DNA of 64,000 nt from Scalesia atractyloides (lineage: Eukaryota; Streptophyta; Magnoliopsida; Asterales; Asteraceae), in the NCBI GenBank assembly GCA_947069175.1, contig CAMTDV010000013.1:31261725-31325724 (forward strand), written 5' to 3'. The notes beneath the pieces are model-generated. The model saw only the letters and a list, made by a program, of their open reading frames with translations. It was not told where the DNA came from and ran no database searches. Position 1 is the first letter of the stretch. The number at the start of each line of letters is the position of its first letter. Shown here piece by piece: positions 9,592 through 19,848 of the stretch. A program made the translations under genes and the position numbers.

Positions 9592-10375
9592 ATGACTATA
9601 GGGATATAGGATAGGTTATTAGACCCTTAGAGCCTATACTATAGTCTGCCTAAAATTTAACTTGATTAGGTGGTTACATACAAACTTGTGATATTTATTT
9701 GTTTCATATTTGTTTACATTTCAGTCAAACATACATGCTCATATACATATTCATTATACATATATACATATTCATTATACATATATCGATGTTCATGTAT
9801 TCAATTTATTTTCATACTCTCAATATCCAAAGATTTTGTGCAATTTTCAATTCTCATCAAAGTAAGTTCTGCGACGGGCATGTAGTAACTGGAAGGGTAC
9901 AAGTACCGGTAGTCGGAACGTCCTGTCTAGGTTGGCATTCGTATAAATCCAAAATAACGGACCAGTTTGCCTACCTGGGGACTAACGATGAGAGTACGAC
10001 GGACCTATTAGGCCAAAGCATGCCACACCAAACGTCGTTCGAACTAACCTCACTTTGAGATGTCACCGTGTCCATGCCTGGACACATTCCGAATATCACA
10101 CGTTGTATACATATTTCTCGATTTTCTTCGGGTTTTGTGTACGCAACCAGGCAGAAACCGTGCGAACCATATGAAAAACCGGTATTCATGGGGGCCCACA
10201 TGATTACACAGGTAAAGTATGGCGGCATGACGGGCCTAACAGCGAGCAAAGCCCAAGACATCCTATGGATGTAGTAGATTTATTTTCTATATTTACTTTA
10301 TGAACATTCAATCCCAAACACGACCCACGATCCCAAAGGCATCCAACTCATACTCTTGACATGTATTCCTTGTAG

Positions 10376-11719
10376 ATGTCTTCTAACCTCGCCCGTAGGA
10401 AGATGAGAGCAGAAAAAGGCCGTGAACGCATGGCTACCCAAATCGCTCAGCAAATGGCGACCGTAATACCCAACATCGTAGTTCAAGTTCAACAAGCCCT
10501 TACCGCTAATTCCGTTAACCCAACCCAACAAGAGGATCAAAACACTGTCAACCTTCCAGTCACTAAATGCACCTACAAACATTTCAAATCCTGCGATCCT
10601 CCAAAATACGAAGGAACTGAAGGTGTCACCGCTCTCCTCCATTGGTTCGAAGAAATGGAGAACACTTTTCTAAATTGCGATTGCCCCGATGATCGCAAAG
10701 TGCGTTATGCTACTGGTCGTTTACTTGGAACAGCACTCACATGGTGGAATACAGAAAAGACCAAACGAGGTGTTGAAGAAACTATGACCTTGACTTGGGA
10801 AGAATTGAAGGGAATCATGACAAGACGGTTTTGCCCAAGAAGTGAAATCAAGAAATTGGAGGATGAGTTCCATGCTTTGAAACAAAAGGAAGGCGACCAC
10901 ACCACATACAACAAGAGATTCCTTGAGTTAAATCAAATGGTTCCCAACTTGTTCACTCCCCTCTACCGTTTGATCGAGCACTACATTCGTGGTCTTCCAT
11001 CAAAGATTCAAGACCCTGTAATAAGCACCTCGCCTGCAACTTTGGAAGCAGCAATGGAGCTAGCAACCGCGCTCACCGAGAACCGAATTCGGAACAAAGA
11101 TTTCAAAGAGGAGAAGAAGAAGGATAAAACATCAACGGAAACCTCAAACCCCACCCGAACCGAATCCTCTACACCACCTACATCTAAGAGAAAGCGTGAT
11201 GGGCAAGTCTTCGCCGTCACCCAACGCAAACAACCAGCTTCACAAGTTGTACCTCCTCAAACTATCCCAAACGCTCAAGTAGCACCCAACTCAACTTACC
11301 CAAATAAGAAACCTTACATTGGACCTCACCCTCAATGCAACACCTGTTTCTATCACCATCCAACTACTTCACCCTGTCGACTATGTGCGAATTGTGGACG
11401 CTACGGTCATTTGAGCAAAGTTTGCCGCACCGCTCAAAACCAAACCTCAACCCCTACTCAACCCATGACCCAAACATATCAACAACCTCAATACCCCATG
11501 AACCCATATGTTCGAGCTTGTTTCAATTGTGGCGACCCTACCCATTTTAGAAACACGTGTCCTCGTTTGGTTAATATCATAAACGCCCAAGCTCAAGCAA
11601 ACCCAGTTAACCAAACAAACCAAGCAAACCCAGCTCCACCACCAGCAAGAGGAAGAGTTTATAACATCAACGCCAATCCTGTTGAAGATGTTAACGGTCC
11701 AAACCAACCACTTAACTAG
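10376..11719 (+). CDS. gag: Retrotransposon Gag polyprotein (447 aa), element 2
   Basis: Gag of the same family as element 1: start MSSNLARRKMR, capsid region with HWFEEMENTFLNC and WWNTEKTKRG, HYIRGLPSKIQDPV, and two CCHC knuckles (CANCGRYGHLSKVC and CFNCGDPTHFRNTC). It would assemble particles and bind RNA. The SPSQPE repeat of element 1 is absent. The frame stops shortly after a VYNINANPVEDVNG segment, before where elements 3 and 4 continue into protease. No pol follows in the 1.1 kb to the 3' LTR. The frame is uninterrupted, consistent with purifying selection or youth. Whether it is expressed depends on the unusual 5S-bearing 5' end. Confidence 0.9.
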   Translation: MSSNLARRKMRAEKGRERMATQIAQQMATVIPNIVVQVQQALTANSVNPTQQEDQNTVNLPVTKCTYKHFKSCDPPKYEGTEGVTALLHWFEEMENTFLNCDCPDDRKVRYATGRLLGTALTWWNTEKTKRGVEETMTLTWEELKGIMTRRFCPRSEIKKLEDEFHALKQKEGDHTTYNKRFLELNQMVPNLFTPLYRLIEHYIRGLPSKIQDPVISTSPATLEAAMELATALTENRIRNKDFKEEKKKDKTSTETSNPTRTESSTPPTSKRKRDGQVFAVTQRKQPASQVVPPQTIPNAQVAPNSTYPNKKPYIGPHPQCNTCFYHHPTTSPCRLCANCGRYGHLSKVCRTAQNQTSTPTQPMTQTYQQPQYPMNPYVRACFNCGDPTHFRNTCPRLVNIINAQAQANPVNQTNQANPAPPPARGRVYNINANPVEDVNGPNQPLN

Positions 11720-11985
11720 CCTTCTCTCACCAAGAATCAAGATTCAACTCTAATCACTTAGTTTTTATGTTTTTCTTTAGGTTATCTCAATTTTCACGTA
11801 TCTCAATTGGAATTTTATCCAAGAATTTTAATGCAAATTACTAGTTCAGTTGGTTTTATACTCATTGATTTAATATTCATATCATCATACTTCATGACAT
11901 ATCTCAGTCTTATCATTTAAAGAAGTTGAGTGTGTCTCACATGCAATACATTTCATTTCATTTTACATTTCAATACATGCAATAC

Positions 11986-12142
11986 GCTCGGCTCCGTTGA
12001 TTGAGCCTTGAGCACACAGTTCAATTTACATTTCAATACATGCAATACGCTCGGCTCCGTTTGATTGAGCCTTGAGCACACAGATCAATTTACATTTCCA
12101 GTTCATGCAATACGTTCGGCTCCGTTTGATTGAGCCTTGAAC
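11986..12142 (+). repeat. Three GGCTC hairpins, element 2 3' region
   Basis: Copies 11986-12013, 12049-12077 and 12114-12142. Outer stems are GCTC/GAGC, GCTC/GAGC and GTTC/GAAC; the core GGCTC..GAGCC is constant. The third copy has changed both sides of one base pair. Confidence 0.85.
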
Positions 12143-12237
12143 GCACATACATTTTCATTATCAGTATCTTGTGGTTGTGGTGTTTGTTGTAGAGTCGCAT
12201 AGAACTAATCATAACTGGCGGATGAAGCCAATGAAAA

Positions 12238-12298
12238 TTTGACAAGAATATGGTGGATACGCCGCTGGTACTTCCTATATATAAGTATTCTTGTCAAA
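12238..12298 (+). other. 13-bp-stem hairpin, element 2
   Basis: TTTGACAAGAATA pairs perfectly with TATTCTTGTCAAA across a 35-nt loop containing GGATACGCCGCTGGTACTTC. It is orthologous to 2464-2524, with an A-T in place of that copy's G-C pair. Confidence 0.75.
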
Positions 12299-12805
12299 GG
12301 ATCAGAGGCGTTATCAGGCGGTTATGAGATGTTCCATGTAGGATTTAGTATTGCCTTGGTTGAAATTGTGTTACATTTATATCATCTCACTATTTAAAGA
12401 AATTGGATTGTGATCCATTTCTATATAGACTAACCTCTCCATCATAACAAACGAGAGAGGAACCATCACCATTCAAACATATATGCTATCGGAATGTGGA
12501 TACAATTGTTAGTTGTTGTGTTTATTTGTGTAGATTGTAGAATTTCTGCCTTAGGATATAACCCCAAGCATATTCAAACTTTTATGTGTGATATCATTTT
12601 AGCGAATCATTCCTGCTTAGCAATACTTATACAGTAGGCAACAAAAAGCGATTCCTGTATTAGGATACTTAACCTTTACAAGGAACGTTACCGCCTCAAG
12701 CAAAAACTTAAACCCTTATTTCTTCTAAGTATGTAACTGTCAAAACTAAACACCATCATTCTTTTAGTCAATTATATCCCTGTTTAAATTTCGGGACGAA
12801 ATTTC

Positions 12806-12821
12806 TAAAAGCAGGGGATAC
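12806..12821 (+). other. Polypurine tract, element 2
   Basis: TAAAAGCAGGGGATAC immediately before TGTAACATCC of the 3' LTR, preceded by the conserved TTTCGGGACGAAATTTC block. Confidence 0.8.
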
Positions 12822-13017
12822 TGTAACATCCGTCAAAAAAAAAAAAACGGATTTACCAAACCCGCTCCGTTTATCAACCGATCAGTCAGTTAAAATTTTA
12901 GTTGCGAATTAAATGCCCAAAATAATTTTAAACGATCCGTAATCAAATATTATACGGGGATATGTATTTAGTTTTTGAAAATCTGTCAAAAATATCAAAA
13001 TAAAAATGGTTTACTTT

Positions 13018-13093
13018 TGCCGGGTTTCGAACTCGGGTCTGTACCGGGTAAACCAAAGACTTAACTCTCAGCCGACAAACCACTCCGCCATCT
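13018..13093 (-). other. Antisense class-II-like tRNA module, element 2 LTR
   Basis: Minus strand: AGATGGCGGAGTGGTTTGTC (Ser/Leu-like A box region) and GAGTTCGAAACCC B box. It lies upstream of the TATA box at 13352 and runs opposite to it. Confidence 0.62.
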
Positions 13094-13351
13094 TGATTTT
13101 CTGGTAATAACAGAAAACAATTAATTCAAATAATCAATTTCAGAAGTTAATTTATTGCGCCCAAAATAACAGTCGTCGGAAATCCCGACGACTTCGCCGT
13201 TTAATTACGTTATTACTCAAAGTAACCGAAAACTTAACTCTTACGACGGTTATAACCGACGTCTGAACCGCGACATCAGCCATAACCGCCGGAGTACGGT
13301 TGACTTCGAATTAAGACCGAATTCAGACCCCATTCAATCCCAATACTACCC

Positions 13352-13359
13352 TATAAATA
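13352..13359 (+). promoter_or_regulatory. Putative LTR TATA box, element 2
   Basis: TATAAATA in the context CCCTATAAATACACCCTC; a leader rich in GCCGGAAAA motifs follows. Confidence 0.55.
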
Positions 13360-13795
13360 CACCCTCAACTCGCCAGAAGTCTTTCACACTCAAATCGCAC
13401 TCTTTCTCAGCGAAAAATCACCTGCCGGAAATTCTTGATACTTCGCCGGAAAACCGTATCAGTAATCTTTGAGTTTACTGAACCCCCTAAATCTTCAACG
13501 AAGTCACCCACAACCTTTGCAAGCCTTCGGAAGACTTTCTGCTGCAAAATACTTGTCGCCGGAAAAAGAGTTCTGTCGCCGGAGTTTTGCCGGAAAACAG
13601 AGTAAAACCAGTCGGTACATCTCACGCCTATTTTCCTTCCCTTTTTACTTTTATATCATTTGTAATTGATCATTAAACGCTAAATAAACTTGAATCAACA
13701 TTCGAATCCAGTCCGTCGTCACTTCCGGTTAAAACCGGTGAAGAAGACGAAGTTCAGTAATGGTTAAGTATAATTAAAATCAAGATAATTACCGG

Positions 13796-13870
13796 GTTAG
13801 ACACACAGTCCAGCGGTGGACTGTGTGCACTTTTAACGCTAAGGTCACGAGTTCGATTCCGGTTTCACAC
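13796..13870 (+). other. tRNA-like module A, element 2 LTR
   Basis: Begins GTTAGACACACAGTCCAGCG, has hairpin CACAGTCC-AGCGGT-GGACTGTG and B box GAGTTCGATTCC. Spacing between boxes is tRNA-like but the D-arm stem is twice the usual length. Confidence 0.68.
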
Positions 13871-13962
13871 ACGCCGCCTTGATAAAAATTCTCTTTTTCG
13901 CAAAACAGAACCGGAGTGTTTTGTGATATGTTAAGTATATTGATAATTGAGTTTATAACCAA

Positions 13963-14039
13963 GTGAGACACACGGTCCAGCGGTGGAGTGTGTGTCCGCT
14001 AACCCACAGGTCCCGGGTTCGAGACCTGTGGAGCACACC
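13963..14039 (+). other. tRNA-like module B, element 2 LTR
   Basis: GACACACGGTCCAGCGGTGG D-arm-like region with a partly broken stem, then CCACAGGTC..GACCTGTGG enclosing the B box GGTTCGAGACC. Confidence 0.68.
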
Positions 14040-14129
14040 GGTTCTGAGATTTATTTCGTTTTTAATAATAAAGGATTTCTGTTAAATCTAATTAATATAT
14101 ATATATAATTAAAATCGGATATATAACGG

Positions 14130-14206
14130 GTTAGACACGTAGCTCAGTTGGTAGAGCTGCGTGCACGCGTACGGGAGGTCTCGGGTTCGAGCCTCACCCG
14201 GCGCAC
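14130..14206 (+). other. tRNA-Lys-like module C, element 2 LTR
   Basis: The A box region TAGCTCAGTTGGTAGAGC is as in plant tRNA-Lys and the B box is GGTTCGAGCC. Anticodon and acceptor stems pair poorly, so it is unlikely to be a functional tRNA gene. Confidence 0.7.
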
Positions 14207-14223
14207 AACAAAATGCCTATGAA

Positions 14224-14256
14224 CCGGTCAACGATAGTCAAGTCAACGGTCAACGT
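14224..14256 (-). promoter_or_regulatory. W-box cluster in LTR
   Basis: Several TTGAC cores on the minus strand within 33 bp (GGTCAAC, AGTCAA, AGTCAAC, GGTCAAC on plus). Equivalent clusters lie at 136-175, 6948-6987, 23868-23910, 38535-38575 and 46695-46720. Confidence 0.5.
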
Positions 14257-14698
14257 GTACTGTAGCAATAAAATAAAATATTTTTTTTATTATTTTTATT
14301 TAATTATTTTAATTAAAAATCAATTATAAATACTTAAAAATAACATTTTTAAGGTTAGAAAATAGCCTCAAACTCACAAAAATACACCCAACAATCCTAC
14401 TAAAATAGATTCATAAAACCCGTTTACTTACCGAACCATTATGCGATTTATCTAGGATTAATTTCACTCGTGGTTAACACCATTTCGCGTGCATTCAACC
14501 TCATCAAACCGAACGCACCCAATGTGAGTGGATTCTTACAAACTCCCCTTTTTATTCATGTTTTGGGGTGTATCATGTGTCGCTTAAACAAATTTTCTTA
14601 TGCAAATTCGTGCTATACCATTATATGAACTAAACTAGAATGTAACTATGGTTTGGTTGTGATGTATTACATATTGTCAATGTTGTATGCAAATTATT

Positions 14699-14912
14699 TA
14701 GGCCCATCAGTTCCTCGTGGGAGACGAGAACATCGCGTGCCTCAAAACTCATTCATTAAGGCCCATCAGTTCGTAAGAACAACGCGTGCCTCAAAACTCA
14801 TTTATTAGGCCCATCAGTTCGTGGAACAACGCGTGCCTCAAAACTCATTCATTAGGCCCATCAGTTCCTCGTGGGAGACGAGTCGAACATCGCGTGCCTC
14901 AAAACAATCATT
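14699..14912 (+). repeat. Four-unit tandem repeat in LTR
   Basis: Units of ~45-63 bp beginning GGCCCATCAGTTC and ending GCGTGCCTCAAAACTCATTC. The outer units also hold the inverted pair CTCGTGGGAGACGAG. Confidence 0.85.
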
Positions 14913-16094
14913 TGGTGTATGTGAGTTTAATATTCAATATTATGTGTTGTGTGAATAAATTTACATCTACATTTACTCATATGTGGTATGCACATTATTT
15001 ATAATCAATTGGTTAAACTTGTTCAAATGTTTTTCCATAGGATTCACTCGCCAACTTTATGTTGATCCAAAACCTTTTTACACATGATACAGGTGAACAG
15101 GTTGAAGCAAGGAAAACATAGGATATGCCTTAGAAGAGAACCAAGAAGCTTAGACAGATAGTTAGATTATGGTGTATCATTTATTTCCATTAAATTGTAT
15201 TAATGAATATGAAACATATAATAAATGTCATGAGCTTTGATGATAACCCAATTATGCCCCGATCACCTTTTCCGCTGCGGGTCGGGGTGTGACACTATAC
15301 TCGTGCGAGGCACGAAGACACAAGGACTGGATTGTCCTCTACTCAACAATAAGGGCCGTATGGTCGCTTAAAACTGTACAGTGAAGTCCTCGCTACATAT
15401 CGGAAACTATAACCGCCTGCTAGACTACCGTCTTGAGTAAACGATTTGGCGAGGCACTTACTAGCTTGGGGTGGGTTATAGGCTCATGCGGGCATGTTGT
15501 CTTTGTCGTACGCGGACATCGACAGTTATTCAAATATTACAAAAACAAGGTTTTTAATTGACATGCCGAGAAAAATGGTTTTATTACGCTTTTTCAACAA
15601 CACTTCAATACCAGTTTACAAGGATAACAGAAAACATTTCAATACCGGTTTATTTACAGTTACGATTGAAAACATTTTATCACCGATTGATAAACATAAC
15701 AGTCATATGCATGGATTTGCAAACAGCATGGAAAACATTTCAATACTGTTATACAGACATGACATTTCCAATGCTTTGGGATATTATGATCCCACAAACC
15801 GGTTTTTTCGAATGCAAAACTTTCAAATGTTTTATGATTCATTTGAAACAAAAACATACAAACTATGAACTCGCAAACTTTATGTTGATTTTTCGCATGT
15901 TACTTTCTCAGGTTACAAATTTTAAAGTATTGCACGGTCGGAATAGGAGAACTCATGGGGATTCGAGTACTTAGCGGGCGTTCACTTACTAGAAACCTTA
16001 GCACTCACGTTACTTCCGCTTTGCATTGAGGATACCATTAAGTTAAGGTCACGCCCCGGCTCTGATGTGAAATGGATAACACGGGGGTGTGACA

Positions 16095-17300
16095 GATTGG
16101 TATCAGAGCTATAGGTTTCAGCGAATTAGGTTTCTGTGGAGATACCTAGGCTTTAACCTCACGTTCCTTTGGAGACATTAGATCAATAAGACTTGGATAC
16201 ATACAGAACGCCTAGCACTCGAATATGGGTTCCAACCGTGGCCGAAAACATTAAGTCAACATTTTGATTTTTAAGCATACACTAGTGTTGTATATGATAC
16301 ACTGTACACGAAAACATTACATACCATAAGCAAAACCTGGAGGGTTTTGGCGATATGCATTTAAGACCTTTGGAAACTTATGTCAATATTCATTAAAGGT
16401 CGTTACGTAGGAACCACGATTATTAGCTCGGACAAACACATTACATATATTGTCGCTACTATTTTATTTACCCGAGCATGTAGCCTACGTAAAACGAAAC
16501 ACTAGTGCGCAAAAATATACGTGAAACTTAAACGATACGACAATGGATGTTGGAGTACATCACATACGACATTCGAGGCACGACCTTGAGAAAGCACAAC
16601 ATTACGACAACAATGCTAATCCCGTCAGCGGGAGAACTACCGACCAGAATGCTGGCAGTTTGTCACGTGGTCCTGTAAGCGACACGAACCACGCTGAAGT
16701 ACGTTCAAACGAGAATTCATAACAGTCGGTACTTATTAAATGGTAAATCACAACAATTGGCGCTGCAAAAGAAGTCACATGTCTTCGCATTCCCCTACTT
16801 TATTATTGGCGATTACGCCATATTCCACATTCGGTGATAATGTCACGAAAACAATAAGTCATCACAAGAAATACCAGGTAAAGTCATAACGTGTAAAATT
16901 TTAAAATATTAAGAACAAAGTATATCAAATTTAAAAACAACGGACACCGCTTGAAATTGAGTATAAAAATAAAGAACAAAATTTGAAATTCACTCTATTT
17001 TGTTTTTACGAGCTTTTCCGATATTGGTAATCGCTGATAGTGATATAACGTTGATACTACTTGACACAGTTTTACGTCAACCACTACACACAAATACTTA
17101 ATAGTAGTAAATAATATTAAAATACATCTTGATTTTCACTGTAGAACACCGTTCTTGTTTTTTCAATGATCATGTGACTCCTCACCTTCTTACAATTTGG
17201 TCCACATGATTCAGAAGAAATATAAGCGGTTCACCATTTAATTCAGTAGAGTTCATATATTAACATTATTACTCAATATTTTTTTGTACTTCTAAGTAGA
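16095..17300 (+). other. Decayed internal region of the older host element
   Basis: A primer site TTGGTATCAGAGCT (16097-16110) follows the old LTR end, then ~1.2 kb of sequence resembling a gypsy leader (CGTGGCCGAAAAC and similar). I see no sustained open frame and no recognisable gag or pol. Confidence 0.5.
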
Positions 17301-17302
17301 GT

Positions 17303-17307
<5 letters not shown>

Positions 17308-17355
<48 letters not shown>
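17308..17355. repeat. (AT)n microsatellite
   Basis: Nearly pure AT dinucleotide run of about 47 bp. Confidence 0.95.
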
Positions 17356-17358
<3 letters not shown>

Positions 17359-18240
17359 TGTTAACGAAAGAGATAAATAGTAACTTTATTTTTATAATAA
17401 TATATAGTTTTTATTATTACTTTTCTTTAATAGTTTATTATTATATTTACTTTTAATAACATTTTTTAAATTTTTTCCTCTTCTAAAACCATATATTTCC
17501 TTTATCATTTTTTTAATAATTCTTTTTTCTTTTTTTACATATATTAATTTATCGATTATTATATATATTGTTAACGAAAGACGATAAATAGAAACCTTAT
17601 TTTTATAACAATATATAGTTTTTTATTATTACTTTTATTTAATATATTATAATACCTTATTATTATATTTACTTTTAATAACATTTTTTTAATTTTTTCC
17701 CACTTCTAAAACCATATATTTCCTTTATCATATTTTTTAATAATTCTTTTTTCTTTTTGTTAACATATATTAATTTATCGATTAATTTGATGCATCTTTA
17801 ATAATTTATGTTCATAACTTTTTTTTCTAAAAACTTAAGTACGTAGTTGTTCTTAAGTTTTTCCTAACACCCCGTTATAAGTTTTGTTAAAACCGTATTG
17901 TTGACGAAAGAGGATGAATAGTAACTTTATTTTTATAATAATATATAGTTTATTATTATTAATTTTTTATAATATATTATAATAGTTTATTATTATATTT
18001 ACTTTTAAAAACATATTTATTATTTTAAACTTTTCTAAAACCATATATTTCCTTTACCATTTTTTAGTATTTTTTTCTTTTTTTGAACGTATATTAATTT
18101 ATTGATTATTTAATACTTCTTTAATAATTTACGTTCATAACTTTTTTTAAAACTGTACGTAGTTATGCTTAATTTTTCCCTGACATCCCGTTATAACTTT
18201 TGTTAAAACCGAAGTTGTACTAAAAAAAGTATTTTATTTG
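17356..18240. repeat. Three diverged AT-rich tandem units
   Basis: Units starting TTGTTAACGAAAGA (about 17358), TTGTTAACGAAAGACG (17568) and TTGTTGACGAAAGAGG (17897). They share TAACTTTATTTTTATAATAA and ACCATATATTTCCTTTA blocks; two end with CACCCCGTTATAA or CATCCCGTTATAA and GTTAAAACCG. No coding potential is visible. Confidence 0.8.
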
Positions 18241-18654
18241 ATATCATAAAACGGTATGATCATAAACTAAATGGTTCTAATGGTTTAGCTTTCTAAACAA
18301 AATGCTTTATTTTCAAGTCACATTTGTTTTACATTATTATTTGTTCGGTTTCTACGCGACGCATGAATTAAAAAAAAAACTAGTTAACATTATTACTCAT
18401 TACTCAATAGATTTGCACATTGAGTGAAAAGAAAACCATCCTGCGCATATTGTTAAATAAAATTTATGGTCGATAAGACATTTTGTTACAGTTAGATTAT
18501 ATTTACTTATATATACTCTAACGGTCATCCGTATCATTTTAGAAACTAAAAATATAATACATAGATATTGGTATCGTTGTTCTTTTTTTATCGTTTTGTT
18601 GTTTTACCGAGTACCTGTATTATATCGGTATCACAGTTATAATGAACTGAGCTG

Positions 18655-19245
18655 ATACCAATTAGATTCCCGTAACGTAGCGCGGGGGAATACCACTGGT
18701 TTTTTTTATATATATATATAACAAAACATGAAAGGTCTTATGAACGGTAGTTTTTTTTTGTTTTTCTTTCTTTTGCCTTTTATGGCTTTTGACTTTTAGT
18801 GTTTATTTTTTATAGATACTATGGGAATAGGTATTTGTATTGGTATTTGTTTTTATCGATCATCATTTTTATGGTTTCCCATGAGTAGAGCTTCATAACG
18901 ACCACAGTTATGCTGCGTAGCAGGGGGAAGAAACGACCACTCCCGTCACGTAGTGCGAGAAAAAAACCCGGTATCGATATTCGCTTTTATAGTTTCCGAT
19001 GAATGAAGCCGATAACGACCAAAGTCACACCGTATAGCATGGGAAAAACGATTAAAACTCCCACCACGTAGCGAGGGGGACCTTTTTTTCATTGGTATTA
19101 TCAGAACCAATATCGGTATTTGCATTTATCGATGTTTGCTTTTATGGTTTTCGATGAGTCAATCCCATAACGACCAAAGTTACGCCGCATACAATAGGAA
19201 AAACAATCAAGCTCCCGCCACACAGTGTGGGAGAAAAACCTAGTT
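18655..19245 (+). repeat. Tandem Helitron-like 3' termini
   Basis: Four GC hairpin-bearing blocks follow one another: TTCCCGTAACGTAGCGCGGG with CTGGT (18667-18700), ACTCCCGTCACGTAGTGCGA (~18939), ACTCCCACCACGTAGCGAGG (~19057) and CTCCCGCCACACAGTGTGGG AG followed by CTAGT (19212-19244). A hairpin just before CTRR-T is typical of Helitron ends. The intervening text (GATAACGACCAAAGT) is also repeated. I did not find a matching 5' terminus or helicase. Confidence 0.45.
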
Positions 19246-19848
19246 TTAAATAAACAAGAAAAAGATAATCCGATTTCGATTTGAATAATATATAATTTGT
19301 TTATTAAACATATAAATTTGAACATGACTCCTTCAATAAACCAGTTAACATTAAGTTAAAGGTTTTAAAAAAAGAAAAGTATTTCTAATTTCTGAGGGGT
19401 TATAAAAAAAAATACTACAAGCATTTAAAGTGTAAAGTTTGATACTTTTATTTTTAATTTCTCACTTACAATTAATTTATACAGAAGAGTTCGCGTACTA
19501 TACACAAATTTTGCACGAAGGATACGGGACAAAGATAACCATTGATGTAGCTACAAATAAATCAGTGAAATTTTGGTAAATATGAAGTTCAGACAAACAA
19601 TTGAAAAAATAAATTAGAGAAATGGTATTCTGGTCTTTTCTCAATTAAACTTCTTATCTCTTTGATCTTTAAACGACTATAACTTTTTCATAAATTAATA
19701 TGTTTTAAAAAAATATAGACCGTATTAACGAGCATATTATTCTCTTTAATTCGAGCAGACTATTGCTAGTTTTCTTAAAAAAATTATAGGATTTTGAATA
19801 TCCATAACATGATTTTCAATACCCAGTACGTGATTTTAAATACCCATT

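Larger units (their letters stand above)
8803..15294 (+). mobile_element. Element 2: chimeric gag-only retrotransposon with a Cassandra/5S palindrome in place of its 5' LTR
   Basis: Flanked by a perfect 5-bp duplication CTATA (8798-8802 and 15295-15299). From left: palindrome 8803-9575 with two 5S-bearing Cassandra-type LTR arms; primer site 9579-9591; leader homologous to element 1; gag 10376-11719; non-coding 3' region with GGCTC hairpins and a 13-bp-stem hairpin; polypurine tract; normal 2473-bp 3' LTR. No pol is present. The two termini are both LTR 3'-type ends (GGTGTTACA on minus at 8803, GGTGTGACA on plus at 15294). Homology to element 1 begins exactly at the primer site, so the joint is an LTR/PBS boundary. 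It could be a template-switch product that integrated as a unit, or a later conversion of the 5' LTR. Confidence 0.85.
12822..15294 (+). repeat. Element 2 3' LTR (2473 bp)
   Basis: TGTAACATCCGTC...GGGTGTGACA, same family as the LTRs of element 1 but visibly diverged. There is no matching 5' LTR copy in the element. Order: antisense tRNA-like module, TATA box, CCGGAAA-rich leader, three sense tRNA-like modules, W-box cluster, AT-rich part, four-unit tandem repeat, terminal GTCGGGGTGTGACA. Confidence 0.9.
8554..16094 (+). repeat. Older interrupted LTR hosting elements 1 and 2
   Basis: Segments 8554-8802 and 15295-16094 join across element 2 at CTATA. The right end is GGGGGTGTGACA followed by a tRNA-iMet-like primer site, so this is a 5' LTR of an older plus-strand gypsy element whose left part lies beyond element 1. 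It contains GGACTGGTTTGTCC-type and CTCGTGCGAGGCAC motifs, the latter also seen near 35757. No coding frame of note is seen in either segment; short open frames near 15494-15974 are unsupported. Confidence 0.65.

Noticed and set aside
14130..14206. A functional tRNA-Lys gene
   Set aside because: A and B boxes match but acceptor and anticodon stems do not pair, and the sequence recurs in every LTR of the family.
15494..15974. Overlapping 124- and 138-codon frames in the old LTR
   Set aside because: No recognisable motif, frames overlap in two phases plus the other strand, and the region is LTR sequence.
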